Below, in pieces: positions 1-8,544 of a stretch of 64,000 nucleotides of DNA. The stretch is taken from contig NZ_CP046400.1 in assembly GCF_009762795.1 (NCBI RefSeq), forward strand, positions 2,085,501 to 2,149,500, given 5' to 3'. The position numbers and the translations under genes are program-made. This stretch comes from Pseudodesulfovibrio cashew. Lineage in GTDB: Bacteria; Desulfobacterota; Desulfovibrionia; Desulfovibrionales; Desulfovibrionaceae. The notes beneath the pieces are model-generated. The model searched no databases. It saw only the letters and a program-made list of their open reading frames with translations, and was not told where the DNA came from. Within the stretch, counting starts at the first letter, position 1. Each line of letters begins with the position of its first letter.

Positions 1-20
1 GGAGGAAGTCGTTTAGCGCT

Positions 21-1748
21 CTAGCCTTCTGCCGTCCGGGTGCGCAGCCCGGGGATGAGAATGGTGAACGTGCTGCCTTCCCCCTTGCGGCTCTCAACCG
101 AGAGCTCGCCGCCCAGGGAGTCGATGATGCTGTGGCAGACGGAGAGCCCCAGTCCGGTTCCCTTTCCCGGCGCCTTGGTGGTGAAGAAGGGCAGGAATAT
201 CTTGCTCATGCTCTCCCTGCTCATGCCGCTTCCGTTGTCGGTTACAGTGATGACCGCGTTGTCGCGTTCGTCCCGTCCGGCGGCGACGCTGATGACCCCA
301 CCGCTTGCTCCATGGCGGTCCACCACTGCGTGGATGGCGTTGTTCAGGAGATTGATCATGACCTGCTGCAACTGGCCCGGGTCCGCCTCGACCATGGGCG
401 TCGCCGCGTCCACCTCGCAGCGCAGGTCGATGCCGTGCACCGTGGCCTTGTTTTCCACCATGGCGCCCACCTTGGGCAGGTATCCCGCGAGGTCGATGGG
501 TTGCAGCTGCGGAGCGTCCTGACGGCCGAAGCGGAGTATCTCCCGAGTGATGGCGGCGCACCGGCTTATTTGCAGCTGGAGCTGTTCCGCTATCTCGTTC
601 AGTTCGGTAAATGATGCTTCGTCACCTTTGCCTTCGCCGATATCCCGGACCGTCAGCTCGAGAAGGGCCAGTTCGGTCTTCATGATCTGGAGCGGGTTGT
701 TGATCTCATGGGCGAATCCAGCGGCCATCTCCCCGAGTTCGGCCAGCCGGGCGGCCTGGAGCAACTGCGCTTCAAGCTTGCCCACGGTTTCGGCCTGTTC
801 GTGGAGAGTATCGGACAGCTTGCGGCTGACCACGAAGGCGAGGACCAGGATGACGCCCCCGCCACAGAGCAGGACCAGCAGCACCGTGTAGGCGGCCAGG
901 GCCGTGGAGTGAAAGGCCTCTTCTTCCTTCTGGCGGACAATGAGCCGCCACTTGCCGTCGTTGAGCAAGTTGGAGGCATAGAGATAGCTGTTTTCACCGT
1001 CCTGGCCGGTGAAGGTCATGAGTCCTCCGGATTGTGTCGGGTAATGCTTCGTATCCCGTTCCAGCAGTGCGCCGCCGGACCTCCGCCGGGTCTGGAACCG
1101 TCCCTCGGTGTTGATGATGTATGCCTCGCCCGAGTCGCCTATGCTCACGTCGTCCACCATGGCTCCGAACACGTCGGAGTCGATGGTGGCCCGCAGGACC
1201 CAGGCCTGTGAACCGACGCGCCGGGCCACGGCCACCACCAGATGCGGGATGTTGCGGTAGCCGAGGAAAACGTCGCTGACGAAATAGCCGTTTTTCAGGG
1301 TTTCCCGATACCATTCGGCGGTGGCGTAGTCCCTGCCTGCCAGGGCGTAGGGCCCGTTGTAGGCGGCCTGTTTGCCTGACGGGGCGATGAGTCCCGCGTC
1401 CTTGAAGACGCCGCCGTCCCCGGGAAGCATGGCTTGGAGCGTCTTCTTGGAGGTGTTCTCGGTCAGCAGCTCCGCCGGGATTCGGTTCAGGACTGCTTCC
1501 AGATCGCTCTGCCGTTCCCGGAGAAAGGCGTGAATGAGCTTCTTGTGGTCCACGGCCACGCGGGAAATGGCCGACACCGCCGAGCGTCTGGCCGTATCCG
1601 CGAAGAAATAGAACCCGAGAGCGGCAGAGAGTATCAGCGGCACCGCAGGGACCAGGAGCATGCTCGAAAAGAGCAGACGGTGGATCTTGCGAAACAGGGT
1701 TGCCTTGTCCATGGAGGCTCTGCCAGATTCTTTTGCGCGGTTTGTCAT
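21..1748 (-). CDS. Sensor histidine kinase with periplasmic Cache-type domain
   Basis: Predicted membrane sensor kinase of 575 residues. A first membrane segment lies near residues 30-50, followed by a Cache-like extracytoplasmic domain of about 230 residues and a second membrane segment near 285-310. A short linker, the HisKA H-box (FAHEINNPLQ) and an HATPase domain with N-box (NLLNNAIHA), G1 (DNGSGM) and G2 (GTGLGLSV) motifs follow, so the catalytic core is complete. There is no receiver domain and no adjacent cognate response regulator; the divergent neighbour is an AAA+ regulator without a receiver. The start is uncertain: the first ATG has no clear Shine-Dalgarno, and an in-frame ATG 12 codons later (MDKATLF) is equally possible. 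The ligand is unknown; Cache domains usually bind small organic molecules. Confidence 0.9.
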   Translation of the reverse strand: MTNRAKESGRASMDKATLFRKIHRLLFSSMLLVPAVPLILSAALGFYFFADTARRSAVSAISRVAVDHKKLIHAFLRERQSDLEAVLNRIPAELLTENTSKKTLQAMLPGDGGVFKDAGLIAPSGKQAAYNGPYALAGRDYATAEWYRETLKNGYFVSDVFLGYRNIPHLVVAVARRVGSQAWVLRATIDSDVFGAMVDDVSIGDSGEAYIINTEGRFQTRRRSGGALLERDTKHYPTQSGGLMTFTGQDGENSYLYASNLLNDGKWRLIVRQKEEEAFHSTALAAYTVLLVLLCGGGVILVLAFVVSRKLSDTLHEQAETVGKLEAQLLQAARLAELGEMAAGFAHEINNPLQIMKTELALLELTVRDIGEGKGDEASFTELNEIAEQLQLQISRCAAITREILRFGRQDAPQLQPIDLAGYLPKVGAMVENKATVHGIDLRCEVDAATPMVEADPGQLQQVMINLLNNAIHAVVDRHGASGGVISVAAGRDERDNAVITVTDNGSGMSRESMSKIFLPFFTTKAPGKGTGLGLSVCHSIIDSLGGELSVESRKGEGSTFTILIPGLRTRTAEG

Positions 1749-1848
1749 AATAAATTCTTTTTTTATAATATTTTATAAAATCACGCAAAACTTATGTGCA
1801 AGACTGCGTGTCCGTGTTGTGTTTAGCAAGCCGCATGCCGGAAAAGGT

Positions 1849-1877
1849 TTGACAAAGGGGTTGCGCGGCGATAACCG
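1849..1877 (+). promoter_or_regulatory. Possible sigma70-type promoter for the AAA+ regulator
   Basis: A perfect TTGACA -35 lies at 1849-1854. A poor -10 (TAACCG) follows after 17 bp, about 60 bp before the regulator's ATG. The surrounding divergent intergenic stretch (1749-1939) is AT-rich near the kinase gene. Only the -35 is convincing. Confidence 0.3.
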
Positions 1878-1939
1878 CACAATATGGGCGGGTTTTCGGA
1901 GCGCCTCGTTCCGGTCCCGGTCCGCATAAGGAGAATGCC

Positions 1940-4462
1940 ATGGCCGCTACGATCCCGCCGGAAGAATCCAAACGCTCCGAAAGGTTCCGTGCCGTTCCTA
2001 CGCTAATGCGTAAACTTGGTCTGCGGGGCCGGTTCCTGTTAGCTCTCCTGCCGTCCATCGTGGCCGTTTTGCTGCTGACCGGCTATGCTTCCTATACTGT
2101 TTCCGAGGAATATCTCGACATCGCCCTGCGCCGCTCCGTGTCCGCGAACACCTTGGCCGTGGCCCATGAGATGGAAGGGTTTCTGGAGGACTGCCGGACG
2201 GAGCTGCTGTTCTTCGCCCAGGGGACAATGGATCGGGCGTCGCTGCGCGCTCGCTTCAGTAAGCGCCTGGCCGCCGGAAATACCTCCTGCTTCGAACTGG
2301 GGTTTGTCCCGGCCTCGGGCGGAGAGGCGGTCCTGCTTGTCCGGCAGGGTGAAATCGTCCGCGAGGTTGCCGGAAGCGATCTGGGCAAGGTTCGGCCTTC
2401 CCCCTTTGCCGAACTCGACCGGCTTGGCTCTGTCAAGGCGGGACAGGTGACCGTGTCCGAAGTGCAGGAGGTCTCCTACCCCATGCCTTCGGACTCTGCG
2501 GCCAACCGGTATGAGGACGCCCGCATCATTCGTTTCTACACCGCGTTTCCCGGAGACGGGCAGTCGCCTCCGGGCCTGCTGTTCCTGTCGGTTCGGGCCT
2601 CGGCCTTCAGGAACATTCTTTCCTGGTACAACTCGGAGCAGTCGCCCCTCTGGTCCTTCCCCCGGAGCGATGAGCTGCGCTTCAGCTATTTTCTGAACCG
2701 GGAAGGATGGATCCTGTTCCAGTCCGAGGATTACGCCAAGCCGGACGGCAAACTGACCACCTATTTCGCCAGGGAGGACTTCAGCGGCGCGCTGGGCAAG
2801 GCCGGACACCCGGCTGCCTTCCTGCCCAACCGCAACAATCTGCGCTACTGGCAGGCGGTGGAGGACCTGCGCGCGGGCAGGCAGGGGCTGCGCCTGATCG
2901 CCGATACCCATGGCGGCTCGTCTGAGGTGGACTCCTTCTTTTTCAGCTATGCGCCGGTTGCCTTCCGCGCCGACCCGTCCTCCAAACCGGAGGTTTACGG
3001 CGGCGTGGTCCTGGTGGACCGAAGCCAACTGCCTGCCATCGCCGGGTACAAGAGCCTGGACGTCATGCTCCTGGTCACCCTGGCGGGCATCCTCGTCATC
3101 TCCCTGTTGGTCTACTGGTTCGGACGCATCCTGACCAAGCCCATCCGGGTCCTGGCGGCAGAGGTCAACTCCCTGAGCTCCCTGGAGGACATGGAGGAGA
3201 TTCATCTTCCCTACAGCGGGTATGACATCACCACGCTCCAGAACTCCATCAACAACATCATCCGTCGGGTCAGGCGGCAGGTGGTGGAGATCCAGGCCAA
3301 GGACGAGGCGATCCTCAACGTCAACAAGCGCGAGCGCGCCCCGCTGGAACGTGAGCGGGAGGCTCTGGCCGAGGTGGAACTCAGCCGCATCCCGGAGATT
3401 GTGGGCACCGGCTCGGCCATCTCCGCCATGAAGGTAAATATCCTCAAGGCCGCCCAGGTGGACGTGGACGTGCTCATCACCGGCGAGACCGGCACGGGCA
3501 AGCAATTGGTGGCCGAGGCCGTGCACGGCCACAGCAACCGGGCCGAGAGGCCGTTCATCTCCATCAACTGCGGCGCGCTCGACGAGAACCTGCTGCTCGA
3601 CGCGCTCTTCGGGCACGTCAAGGGCGCGTTTTCCGAGGCCAGGGAAGACCGCAACGGCGCGTTTGTTGAGGCAGACGGCGGTACTCTGTTCCTCGATGAG
3701 ATCCAGTCCGCCTCGCCCAAGGTTCAGCAGTCGCTGCTGCGGGCTCTGGCTTCGCGCAAGATCAAGCCCCTGGGCAGCGACCGTGAAGTTGCCGTGGACG
3801 TGCGCATCATCGCCGCTACCAACGTGGACATCCCTTCGCTCATCGAGCGCAAGTCCTTCCGCGAGGACCTCTATTACCGCCTCAAGGTGGTCTCCATTGC
3901 CACGCCACCCCTGCGGGAGCATCGGGAAAACGTCGCGCTGCTGAGCGTCTACTACCTCAAGCAGGCCGAAGCCCTGGCCGGTCGGGAACACCTCGACCTG
4001 AGCAAGGGCGCATTGGCCAAGCTGATCGGCTACGATTGGCCCGGCAATGTTCGTGAGCTGGTCAATTGCATCACCCGCGCCGCCGTCATGGCGGAAACGG
4101 ACGTGATCCAGCCGGAGGAGATCCGTTTGGAAAACGAGTTGTATTCCGATGCCGCTATCCCCGTTGTCCGGTCTTCCCTGCCGGAAAGCGGCGGCGAGCC
4201 ATCGGTCAGGGAGACCCAGGAGGTGCGGGACGAGCCCGTTTCAGGGGGGGACGAAGCGGAGATGAACGAGCGCCAGCGGGAGGCCTGGGCGATTCTCAGA
4301 GAACGGGATACGGTGACTCGCAGGGAGTACCAGGAGTTGGTCGGCGGCGGCCTTCCTTCGCGCACCGCCATTTACGACTTGCAGGATTTCGTCAAACGCG
4401 GCCTGCTGGTCAAACGGGGCAAGGGACCGTCCACCCGCTACGTGGTGGCTGGCCGGAAGTAG
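1940..4462 (+). CDS. Membrane-anchored AAA+ enhancer-binding-type regulator with altered GAFTGA loop
   Basis: An 840-residue protein with a membrane segment near residues 31-50, an extracytoplasmic sensory region of about 320 residues, a second membrane segment near 375-397, a HAMP-like linker and a sigma54-activator AAA+ domain (about 490-730). Walker A (GETGTGKQ, near 514) and Walker B (GGTLFLDE, near 580) are intact. The L1 loop that normally reads GAFTGA reads GAFSEA near 563-568. The C-terminus (about 775-840) looks like a winged-helix fold rather than the usual Fis-type HTH. Ligand sensing and transcription control are thus fused in one membrane protein instead of being split into kinase and response regulator. 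With the altered loop, sigma54 activation cannot be assumed. Preceded by AAGGAGAATGCC just before the ATG. Confidence 0.85.
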   Translation: MAATIPPEESKRSERFRAVPTLMRKLGLRGRFLLALLPSIVAVLLLTGYASYTVSEEYLDIALRRSVSANTLAVAHEMEGFLEDCRTELLFFAQGTMDRASLRARFSKRLAAGNTSCFELGFVPASGGEAVLLVRQGEIVREVAGSDLGKVRPSPFAELDRLGSVKAGQVTVSEVQEVSYPMPSDSAANRYEDARIIRFYTAFPGDGQSPPGLLFLSVRASAFRNILSWYNSEQSPLWSFPRSDELRFSYFLNREGWILFQSEDYAKPDGKLTTYFAREDFSGALGKAGHPAAFLPNRNNLRYWQAVEDLRAGRQGLRLIADTHGGSSEVDSFFFSYAPVAFRADPSSKPEVYGGVVLVDRSQLPAIAGYKSLDVMLLVTLAGILVISLLVYWFGRILTKPIRVLAAEVNSLSSLEDMEEIHLPYSGYDITTLQNSINNIIRRVRRQVVEIQAKDEAILNVNKRERAPLEREREALAEVELSRIPEIVGTGSAISAMKVNILKAAQVDVDVLITGETGTGKQLVAEAVHGHSNRAERPFISINCGALDENLLLDALFGHVKGAFSEAREDRNGAFVEADGGTLFLDEIQSASPKVQQSLLRALASRKIKPLGSDREVAVDVRIIAATNVDIPSLIERKSFREDLYYRLKVVSIATPPLREHRENVALLSVYYLKQAEALAGREHLDLSKGALAKLIGYDWPGNVRELVNCITRAAVMAETDVIQPEEIRLENELYSDAAIPVVRSSLPESGGEPSVRETQEVRDEPVSGGDEAEMNERQREAWAILRERDTVTRREYQELVGGGLPSRTAIYDLQDFVKRGLLVKRGKGPSTRYVVAGRK

Positions 4463-4483
4463 TTTTCTCTACCTCGTCCCGGG

Positions 4484-6268
4484 TTATTCGGGAAGGGGGA
4501 TGGCGAAAGAGAAGGTGCTTCCCTTGCCCGGCTCGCTTTCCAGCCAGATGCGACCGCCGTGGGCCTCGATGATGTTCTTGCAGATGGGAAGCCCGAGGCC
4601 TGTCCCCTGGGGCTTGTCGGTCAGGGTCTCCCTGCGCTGGTGGAAGCGTTCGAAGACCAGGGCCTGCTCCTCCTCGGGAATGCCGATCCCCGTATCACGG
4701 ATACTGACGATGGCCTCGCCGCCGTCCCTGTATGTCGTGCAGACGACCTCGCCTCCGGCCTCGGTGAACTTGATGGCGTTGGAGAGGAAGTTGATCACGA
4801 CCTGCATCAGCTTGTCATAATCCCCCTTGATCAGGGGAAGCCCCTTCTTCACCACCAGGCGGTAGTCCAGGTCCTTGTCTATGAACAGGCTGGTGCAGGC
4901 GGCAAGGGATTGGCGGAGGAGTTCCTCAACGTCCACCGGCCTCATGTTCCATTCGAACGCGCCGGACTCGAGCTTGGCCAGATCCAGGACGTCGTTGATG
5001 AGGTCGGTCAGTCGAGTGCCCTCGGAGATGATGATGTCGAAATTATTCTCGATTTGCCTGACCACCTTGAGGGGGGCGTCCTCCCCTTCGCCGATGCGCG
5101 GGTAGATGTGGTCGGCCAGGCGCTTGCGATTCATCTTGGTGAAGCCGAGCACCGAGGTCATGGGCGTGCGCAGCTCATGGGAGACCACTGAGAGAAAGTC
5201 CGTCTTGACCTTTTCGGCCCGCTCGGCCTTGGCTCTGGCTTCATTCTGGGATTTGACCATGTCGAAAAAGGATCGGTAGAGCGCGGCGACTTCGTTCCTT
5301 TTGGCGGTCTTGGTATCGAACTTGGGGTTGTTTTCGGCATAACCCTTTATCCGGATGGAGTCCGCGTTGCGGGCCAGTTCCCGGATAGGCTGCACCACCT
5401 GGACCGAGAGGAAACGGCTGAACGCCGCCATGCATATGAGGATCATGACCAGGCTGGCGAAAAAGGTGACGTTGACCAATTGGAAGGGATGCTCGGCCTG
5501 CTGCATGCTTCTGACCAGTTCTCCTTCGAGCGCCAAACCTTCGCTGTCCTGCACGAGTGGGAACTTCGTGGTCATGAATTTCTGCTTCCCGCCATTCTGA
5601 AGGGTCAGGGCAAGCTCATGCCTTCCTGCAGGAGCGCCCAGACGGGCATAATCGGTTCGCCTGAGCCAACTGGAGATGGACGTGGGGCGGCCCGAATGCC
5701 AGATGGCCATGCCCACGTCATATTCCTGATTGATTCGCTTGAAAACCCTCGCACCGGGGAAAGCGGAAAGGGCCACCAGGTAACCAACCGTCTCTTCATG
5801 CTGTCGAATGGGGTTGACGAAGATCACGGACAGGGTCTGGTCCCACGGCAGGAAGGAGGCCGGTCGGGAGGCATCCACCGGGGGGAGCAATATGCTTTCT
5901 CCAGCCTTTGACGAGGCCACGTTCCTTCCGTTGTTATCCAGCAGCCAGAGACAGTCGAACGGGCTATCCTCCTGCTGCTTGTCGAGCAGGGTGCGTGCCT
6001 GGGCCGGGAGATTGAGGTCGAGGACCACTCTGAGCGCATTCTCCTGGGCCAACTGGTGAGCCTGTCCCTTCTTGGCTTCGTAGTCGCTTTCCACCAGCCC
6101 GGCCACATAGCTGGCCATTTTATCCAGGTCGTCGTCGAGGATTTTCTTGACCTGCGACTTGGTGACGGTGACGAACAGGAACGCAATGGCCAGGCACAGG
6201 ATGATTGTCACGCCAAGTCCCAGCATGAGCTGGTTGCGGAGGGAAACGGAAGGGATGTGTTTGTTCAT
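4484..6268 (-). CDS. HAMP sensor histidine kinase
   Basis: A 594-residue kinase: N-terminal membrane segment (about 14-34), periplasmic sensor region (35-265), second membrane segment (about 268-290), HAMP, HisKA with H-box SHELRTPM, and HATPase with NFLSNAIKF, DTGIGIPEE and GTGLGLPICK motifs. It has no receiver. The gene starts 4 bp after the stop of the upstream substrate-binding-protein gene on the same strand, so the two are surely co-transcribed. That arrangement suggests the secreted binding protein presents a ligand to this kinase. It converges with the preceding AAA+ regulator gene, leaving only about 20 bp between the stops. Confidence 0.9.
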   Translation of the reverse strand: MNKHIPSVSLRNQLMLGLGVTIILCLAIAFLFVTVTKSQVKKILDDDLDKMASYVAGLVESDYEAKKGQAHQLAQENALRVVLDLNLPAQARTLLDKQQEDSPFDCLWLLDNNGRNVASSKAGESILLPPVDASRPASFLPWDQTLSVIFVNPIRQHEETVGYLVALSAFPGARVFKRINQEYDVGMAIWHSGRPTSISSWLRRTDYARLGAPAGRHELALTLQNGGKQKFMTTKFPLVQDSEGLALEGELVRSMQQAEHPFQLVNVTFFASLVMILICMAAFSRFLSVQVVQPIRELARNADSIRIKGYAENNPKFDTKTAKRNEVAALYRSFFDMVKSQNEARAKAERAEKVKTDFLSVVSHELRTPMTSVLGFTKMNRKRLADHIYPRIGEGEDAPLKVVRQIENNFDIIISEGTRLTDLINDVLDLAKLESGAFEWNMRPVDVEELLRQSLAACTSLFIDKDLDYRLVVKKGLPLIKGDYDKLMQVVINFLSNAIKFTEAGGEVVCTTYRDGGEAIVSIRDTGIGIPEEEQALVFERFHQRRETLTDKPQGTGLGLPICKNIIEAHGGRIWLESEPGKGSTFSFAIPLPE

Positions 6269-6272
6269 GGGC

Positions 6273-7340
6273 TTACTTCAGCAGCTCCATTTCCTTGTAG
6301 ATCGTATCCGACGCCAGCAGGATGTCCTCGGGGATCGTTATGCCGAGCATGTTGGCCCGGGCCAGGTTGAACACGATGGCGTAATTCGGCGCGTCAACGA
6401 TGGGAAGATCCCCTGCCGGGGTGCCGTTCAGGATGGAGCTGACCTGGGCTCCCGCTACCTTGCCCATGTATTCGAAGTCAACCGAGACGCCTCCGAACAG
6501 GCCTAGTCGGCAGAACCCGTAATTGACCGGGATCTCGGGTTTGACCGAATGCTCGATGGTCCATTTGAAAATCTCGTTGGCCGTGGCGCGCTTTCCTCCG
6601 TCATCCAGTGTCATGGCCACCGGATAGATTGCCTGGACTTCCGGATCGTCGTTGAGTTCGAGGATCAGCTTTTTGTATTCATCAAAATTCCTCGTCGTGC
6701 GGACATCCCACTCGCAGGGCAAGCCTTCCGCCGATTCAATTTCCAGCTGGCGCGTGATGCCCTTGCCGGTGGGGGATACGTCCGTGATGGCCACGACCTT
6801 CTTCAGGCCCTTGAGGACCGTGGCGGCCACCGTCAGGGCGCGTTTGAGGTGGAGTTTTTCATAGACGCCGGTGACGTTGCGGCCGGGGTGCTTCCGTGAG
6901 TCCATGAAATGCCTGATCTTGTCATATGCCTCGGGCTGGCCGTTAAGGCCGCTGAAGACCACGCTGACGTCCTTGCGGCCCACGAGCTTCAGGCCCACAT
7001 GGCGAAAGGCGTTGTCGTCCAGGGTGACGACCACTTTCGGGTGGAGTTTTTCGATCTCGACCATGGCCAGACGGCCTTGTTCCGCGATGGCCTGAGGGGA
7101 GGTGTGGGTGCGCTTCGTGTCCATGTAATAGGACCGAATGGTCACCTTGTCCGGATAGAGGCCGTGGGCCTTCAGGGTCGAGATCACGCCGTCTGCCTGC
7201 GGCTTGCCGCAGACATGGTCCTGCTCATAGCTGTGGACTATGTAGACCAGAGGTGTACTCGCCCAGGCGGTTGAAACGGAAAGGGCAGCAAGGACCAATA
7301 GAGTCGGGATCAGGTAGGACAAACGGAACCATGTACGCAA
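6273..7340 (-). CDS. Secreted ABC-type substrate-binding protein (ABC_sub_bind-like)
   Basis: A 355-residue protein with a clear Sec signal peptide (hydrophobic core LIPTLLVLAALSVS, AxA-type cleavage near residue 27). Its periplasmic-binding fold resembles the ABC substrate-binding family often annotated as TrpX/YtfQ-like. Segments such as VVTLDDNAFRHVG and VVFSGLNGQPEAY match that family in style. No permease or ATPase gene is adjacent; the only partner is the downstream histidine kinase. I infer a sensing rather than a transport role. The start is preceded by GGAGGTATCC, a good ribosome-binding site. Confidence 0.82.
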   Translation of the reverse strand: MRTWFRLSYLIPTLLVLAALSVSTAWASTPLVYIVHSYEQDHVCGKPQADGVISTLKAHGLYPDKVTIRSYYMDTKRTHTSPQAIAEQGRLAMVEIEKLHPKVVVTLDDNAFRHVGLKLVGRKDVSVVFSGLNGQPEAYDKIRHFMDSRKHPGRNVTGVYEKLHLKRALTVAATVLKGLKKVVAITDVSPTGKGITRQLEIESAEGLPCEWDVRTTRNFDEYKKLILELNDDPEVQAIYPVAMTLDDGGKRATANEIFKWTIEHSVKPEIPVNYGFCRLGLFGGVSVDFEYMGKVAGAQVSSILNGTPAGDLPIVDAPNYAIVFNLARANMLGITIPEDILLASDTIYKEMELLK

Positions 7341-7555
7341 AAGGATACCTCCATCATTCTTTGTGACAATCTTGTTACGTTTTAATAGAGACGGTCAATG
7401 ATAAATGGGTAATGCAACGCCGTTTTCGTTTAGCCTCGCCCTATTGGGACGGTGTGGGGAGCAGGGCCATGGACAAGCTGGGCATGGAAGTATACCACTG
7501 ACCGGTCCCTTCCGGCATTGCGCCGGGCGGGAGGTCTTTATGAGAGGAGAGAGAC

Positions 7556-8023
7556 ATGACACCGGCAATCAAGGCGGCAAAAAAAGCCAAAATCGATTTT
7601 ACCGTGCGTGAGTACGAGCATGATCCCGCAGCGGAATCCTATGGTGTCGAGGCCGCCGAAAAACTGGGCGTGGCCCCGGTCCGGGTGTTCAAGACCCTGG
7701 TGGCCGATTGCGGAGGAAACCGGCTGGCCGTGGCCGTGGTGCCTGTCATGCAGCGGCTCGACCTCAAGCTGCTGGCCAAGGCCGTGGGAGTGAAGAAAGC
7801 GGCAATGGCCGAGGTGAAGACCGTGGAGCGGGTGACCGGCTATGTGGTCGGCGGTGTCAGCCCTCTTGGCCAGAAGAAGAGGCTGGATACCGTCATCGAT
7901 GCTTCGGCCGAAGACCTGGAGACCGTATTCGTCAGCGCCGGACGCCGTGGGCTGGACATCGAGCTTTCGCCGCAGGATCTGGCGCGGCTGACCCGTGGCG
8001 GCTTCGCCCCCGTGGCGCGATAA
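7556..8023 (+). CDS. ybaK: Cys-tRNA(Pro)/Cys-tRNA(Cys) deacylase, YbaK/EbsC family
   Basis: A 155-residue cytoplasmic protein of the YbaK/ProX editing family, at normal family length. The N-terminal MTPAIKAAKKAKIDFTV followed by the VFKTLV segment, and the central VVPVMQRLDLKLLAKAVG and GVSPLGQKK regions, are hallmarks. Members hydrolyse mischarged Cys-tRNA(Pro). The ribosome-binding site is GAGGAGAGAGAC directly before the ATG. A monocistronic location is likely. About 210 bp upstream of it hold no gene that I can support. Confidence 0.9.
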   Translation: MTPAIKAAKKAKIDFTVREYEHDPAAESYGVEAAEKLGVAPVRVFKTLVADCGGNRLAVAVVPVMQRLDLKLLAKAVGVKKAAMAEVKTVERVTGYVVGGVSPLGQKKRLDTVIDASAEDLETVFVSAGRRGLDIELSPQDLARLTRGGFAPVAR

Positions 8024-8053
8024 ATCTCACGTCGGAGTCGCGGGTGCACAACA

Positions 8054-8082
8054 TTGACACTCGCGCCATACTGTTTCATGTA
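8054..8082 (+). promoter_or_regulatory. Candidate sigma70 promoter for the TSCPD gene
   Basis: TTGACA at 8054-8059 is followed after 17 bp by a weak CATGTA -10, about 70 bp upstream of the TSCPD ORF. The -35 match is perfect and the -10 is poor. Confidence 0.3.
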
Positions 8083-8149
8083 AGCCCCTTCGCCTGACCC
8101 GAACGGCCCGCCAGGCGGAAGACCGCAAACCGAAACCAGAGAGTGTTCC

Positions 8150-8455
8150 ATGGATTTGAATGAATTGACCATGCAGCCCTTGGCCCCGCTTCACACCCAG
8201 CAGCCCGGCAGCGGCTATTTCGCTCCCAAGGGCGTCTGTTCCAAAGCCATCCGTTTTCGTGTCGAGGCCGGAATTCTGCACGACGTGGTGTTCCAGGGCG
8301 GATGCGACGGCAATCTCAAGGGTATCGGCATGTTGGTGGAAGGTATGCCCGTGGCCGAGGTCGTCGAGCGGCTCGGCGGCATCAACTGCGGCAGCCGTCC
8401 CACCTCCTGCCCGGACCAGCTGGCCCAGGCTCTTCTTCCCTATCTCGAGGACTAG
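8150..8455 (+). CDS. TSCPD domain protein (TIGR03905 type)
   Basis: A 101-residue protein. The signature TSCPD occurs at the C-terminal end (RPTSCPDQLAQAL), with conserved cysteines in VCSKAIRF, GGCDGNLKGI and GINCG. TSCPD domains also occur as C-terminal modules of some vitamin-B12-dependent ribonucleotide reductases. The stand-alone family has no firmly established function, and the cysteine pattern suggests metal binding. It is followed by a strong terminator and so is the last gene of its unit. Confidence 0.85.
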   Translation: MDLNELTMQPLAPLHTQQPGSGYFAPKGVCSKAIRFRVEAGILHDVVFQGGCDGNLKGIGMLVEGMPVAEVVERLGGINCGSRPTSCPDQLAQALLPYLED

Positions 8456-8488
8456 GCTCCCGCGCGGAATGCGCCGTCCTTGAAGACC

Positions 8489-8527
8489 AGGCCCGGCAAA
8501 CGTTAGTCTGCCGGGCCTGTTTCTTTT
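8489..8527 (+). terminator. Rho-independent terminator after the TSCPD gene
   Basis: A perfect 10-bp stem AGGCCCGGCA/TGCCGGGCCT (8489-8498 with 8509-8518) has a 10-nt loop and is followed by GTTTCTTTTC. Confidence 0.85.
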
Positions 8528-8544
8528 CAAATGTGTTTCTCGCT

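Noticed and set aside
2039-3991. 650-codon open frame antisense to the AAA+ regulator gene
   Set aside because: Mirror frame of a GC3-rich gene; no domain or ribosome-binding site, and the sense protein has clear family motifs.
7405-7611. 68-codon frame before ybaK
   Set aside because: Overlaps the start of ybaK in another frame and has no ribosome-binding site or protein-like features.
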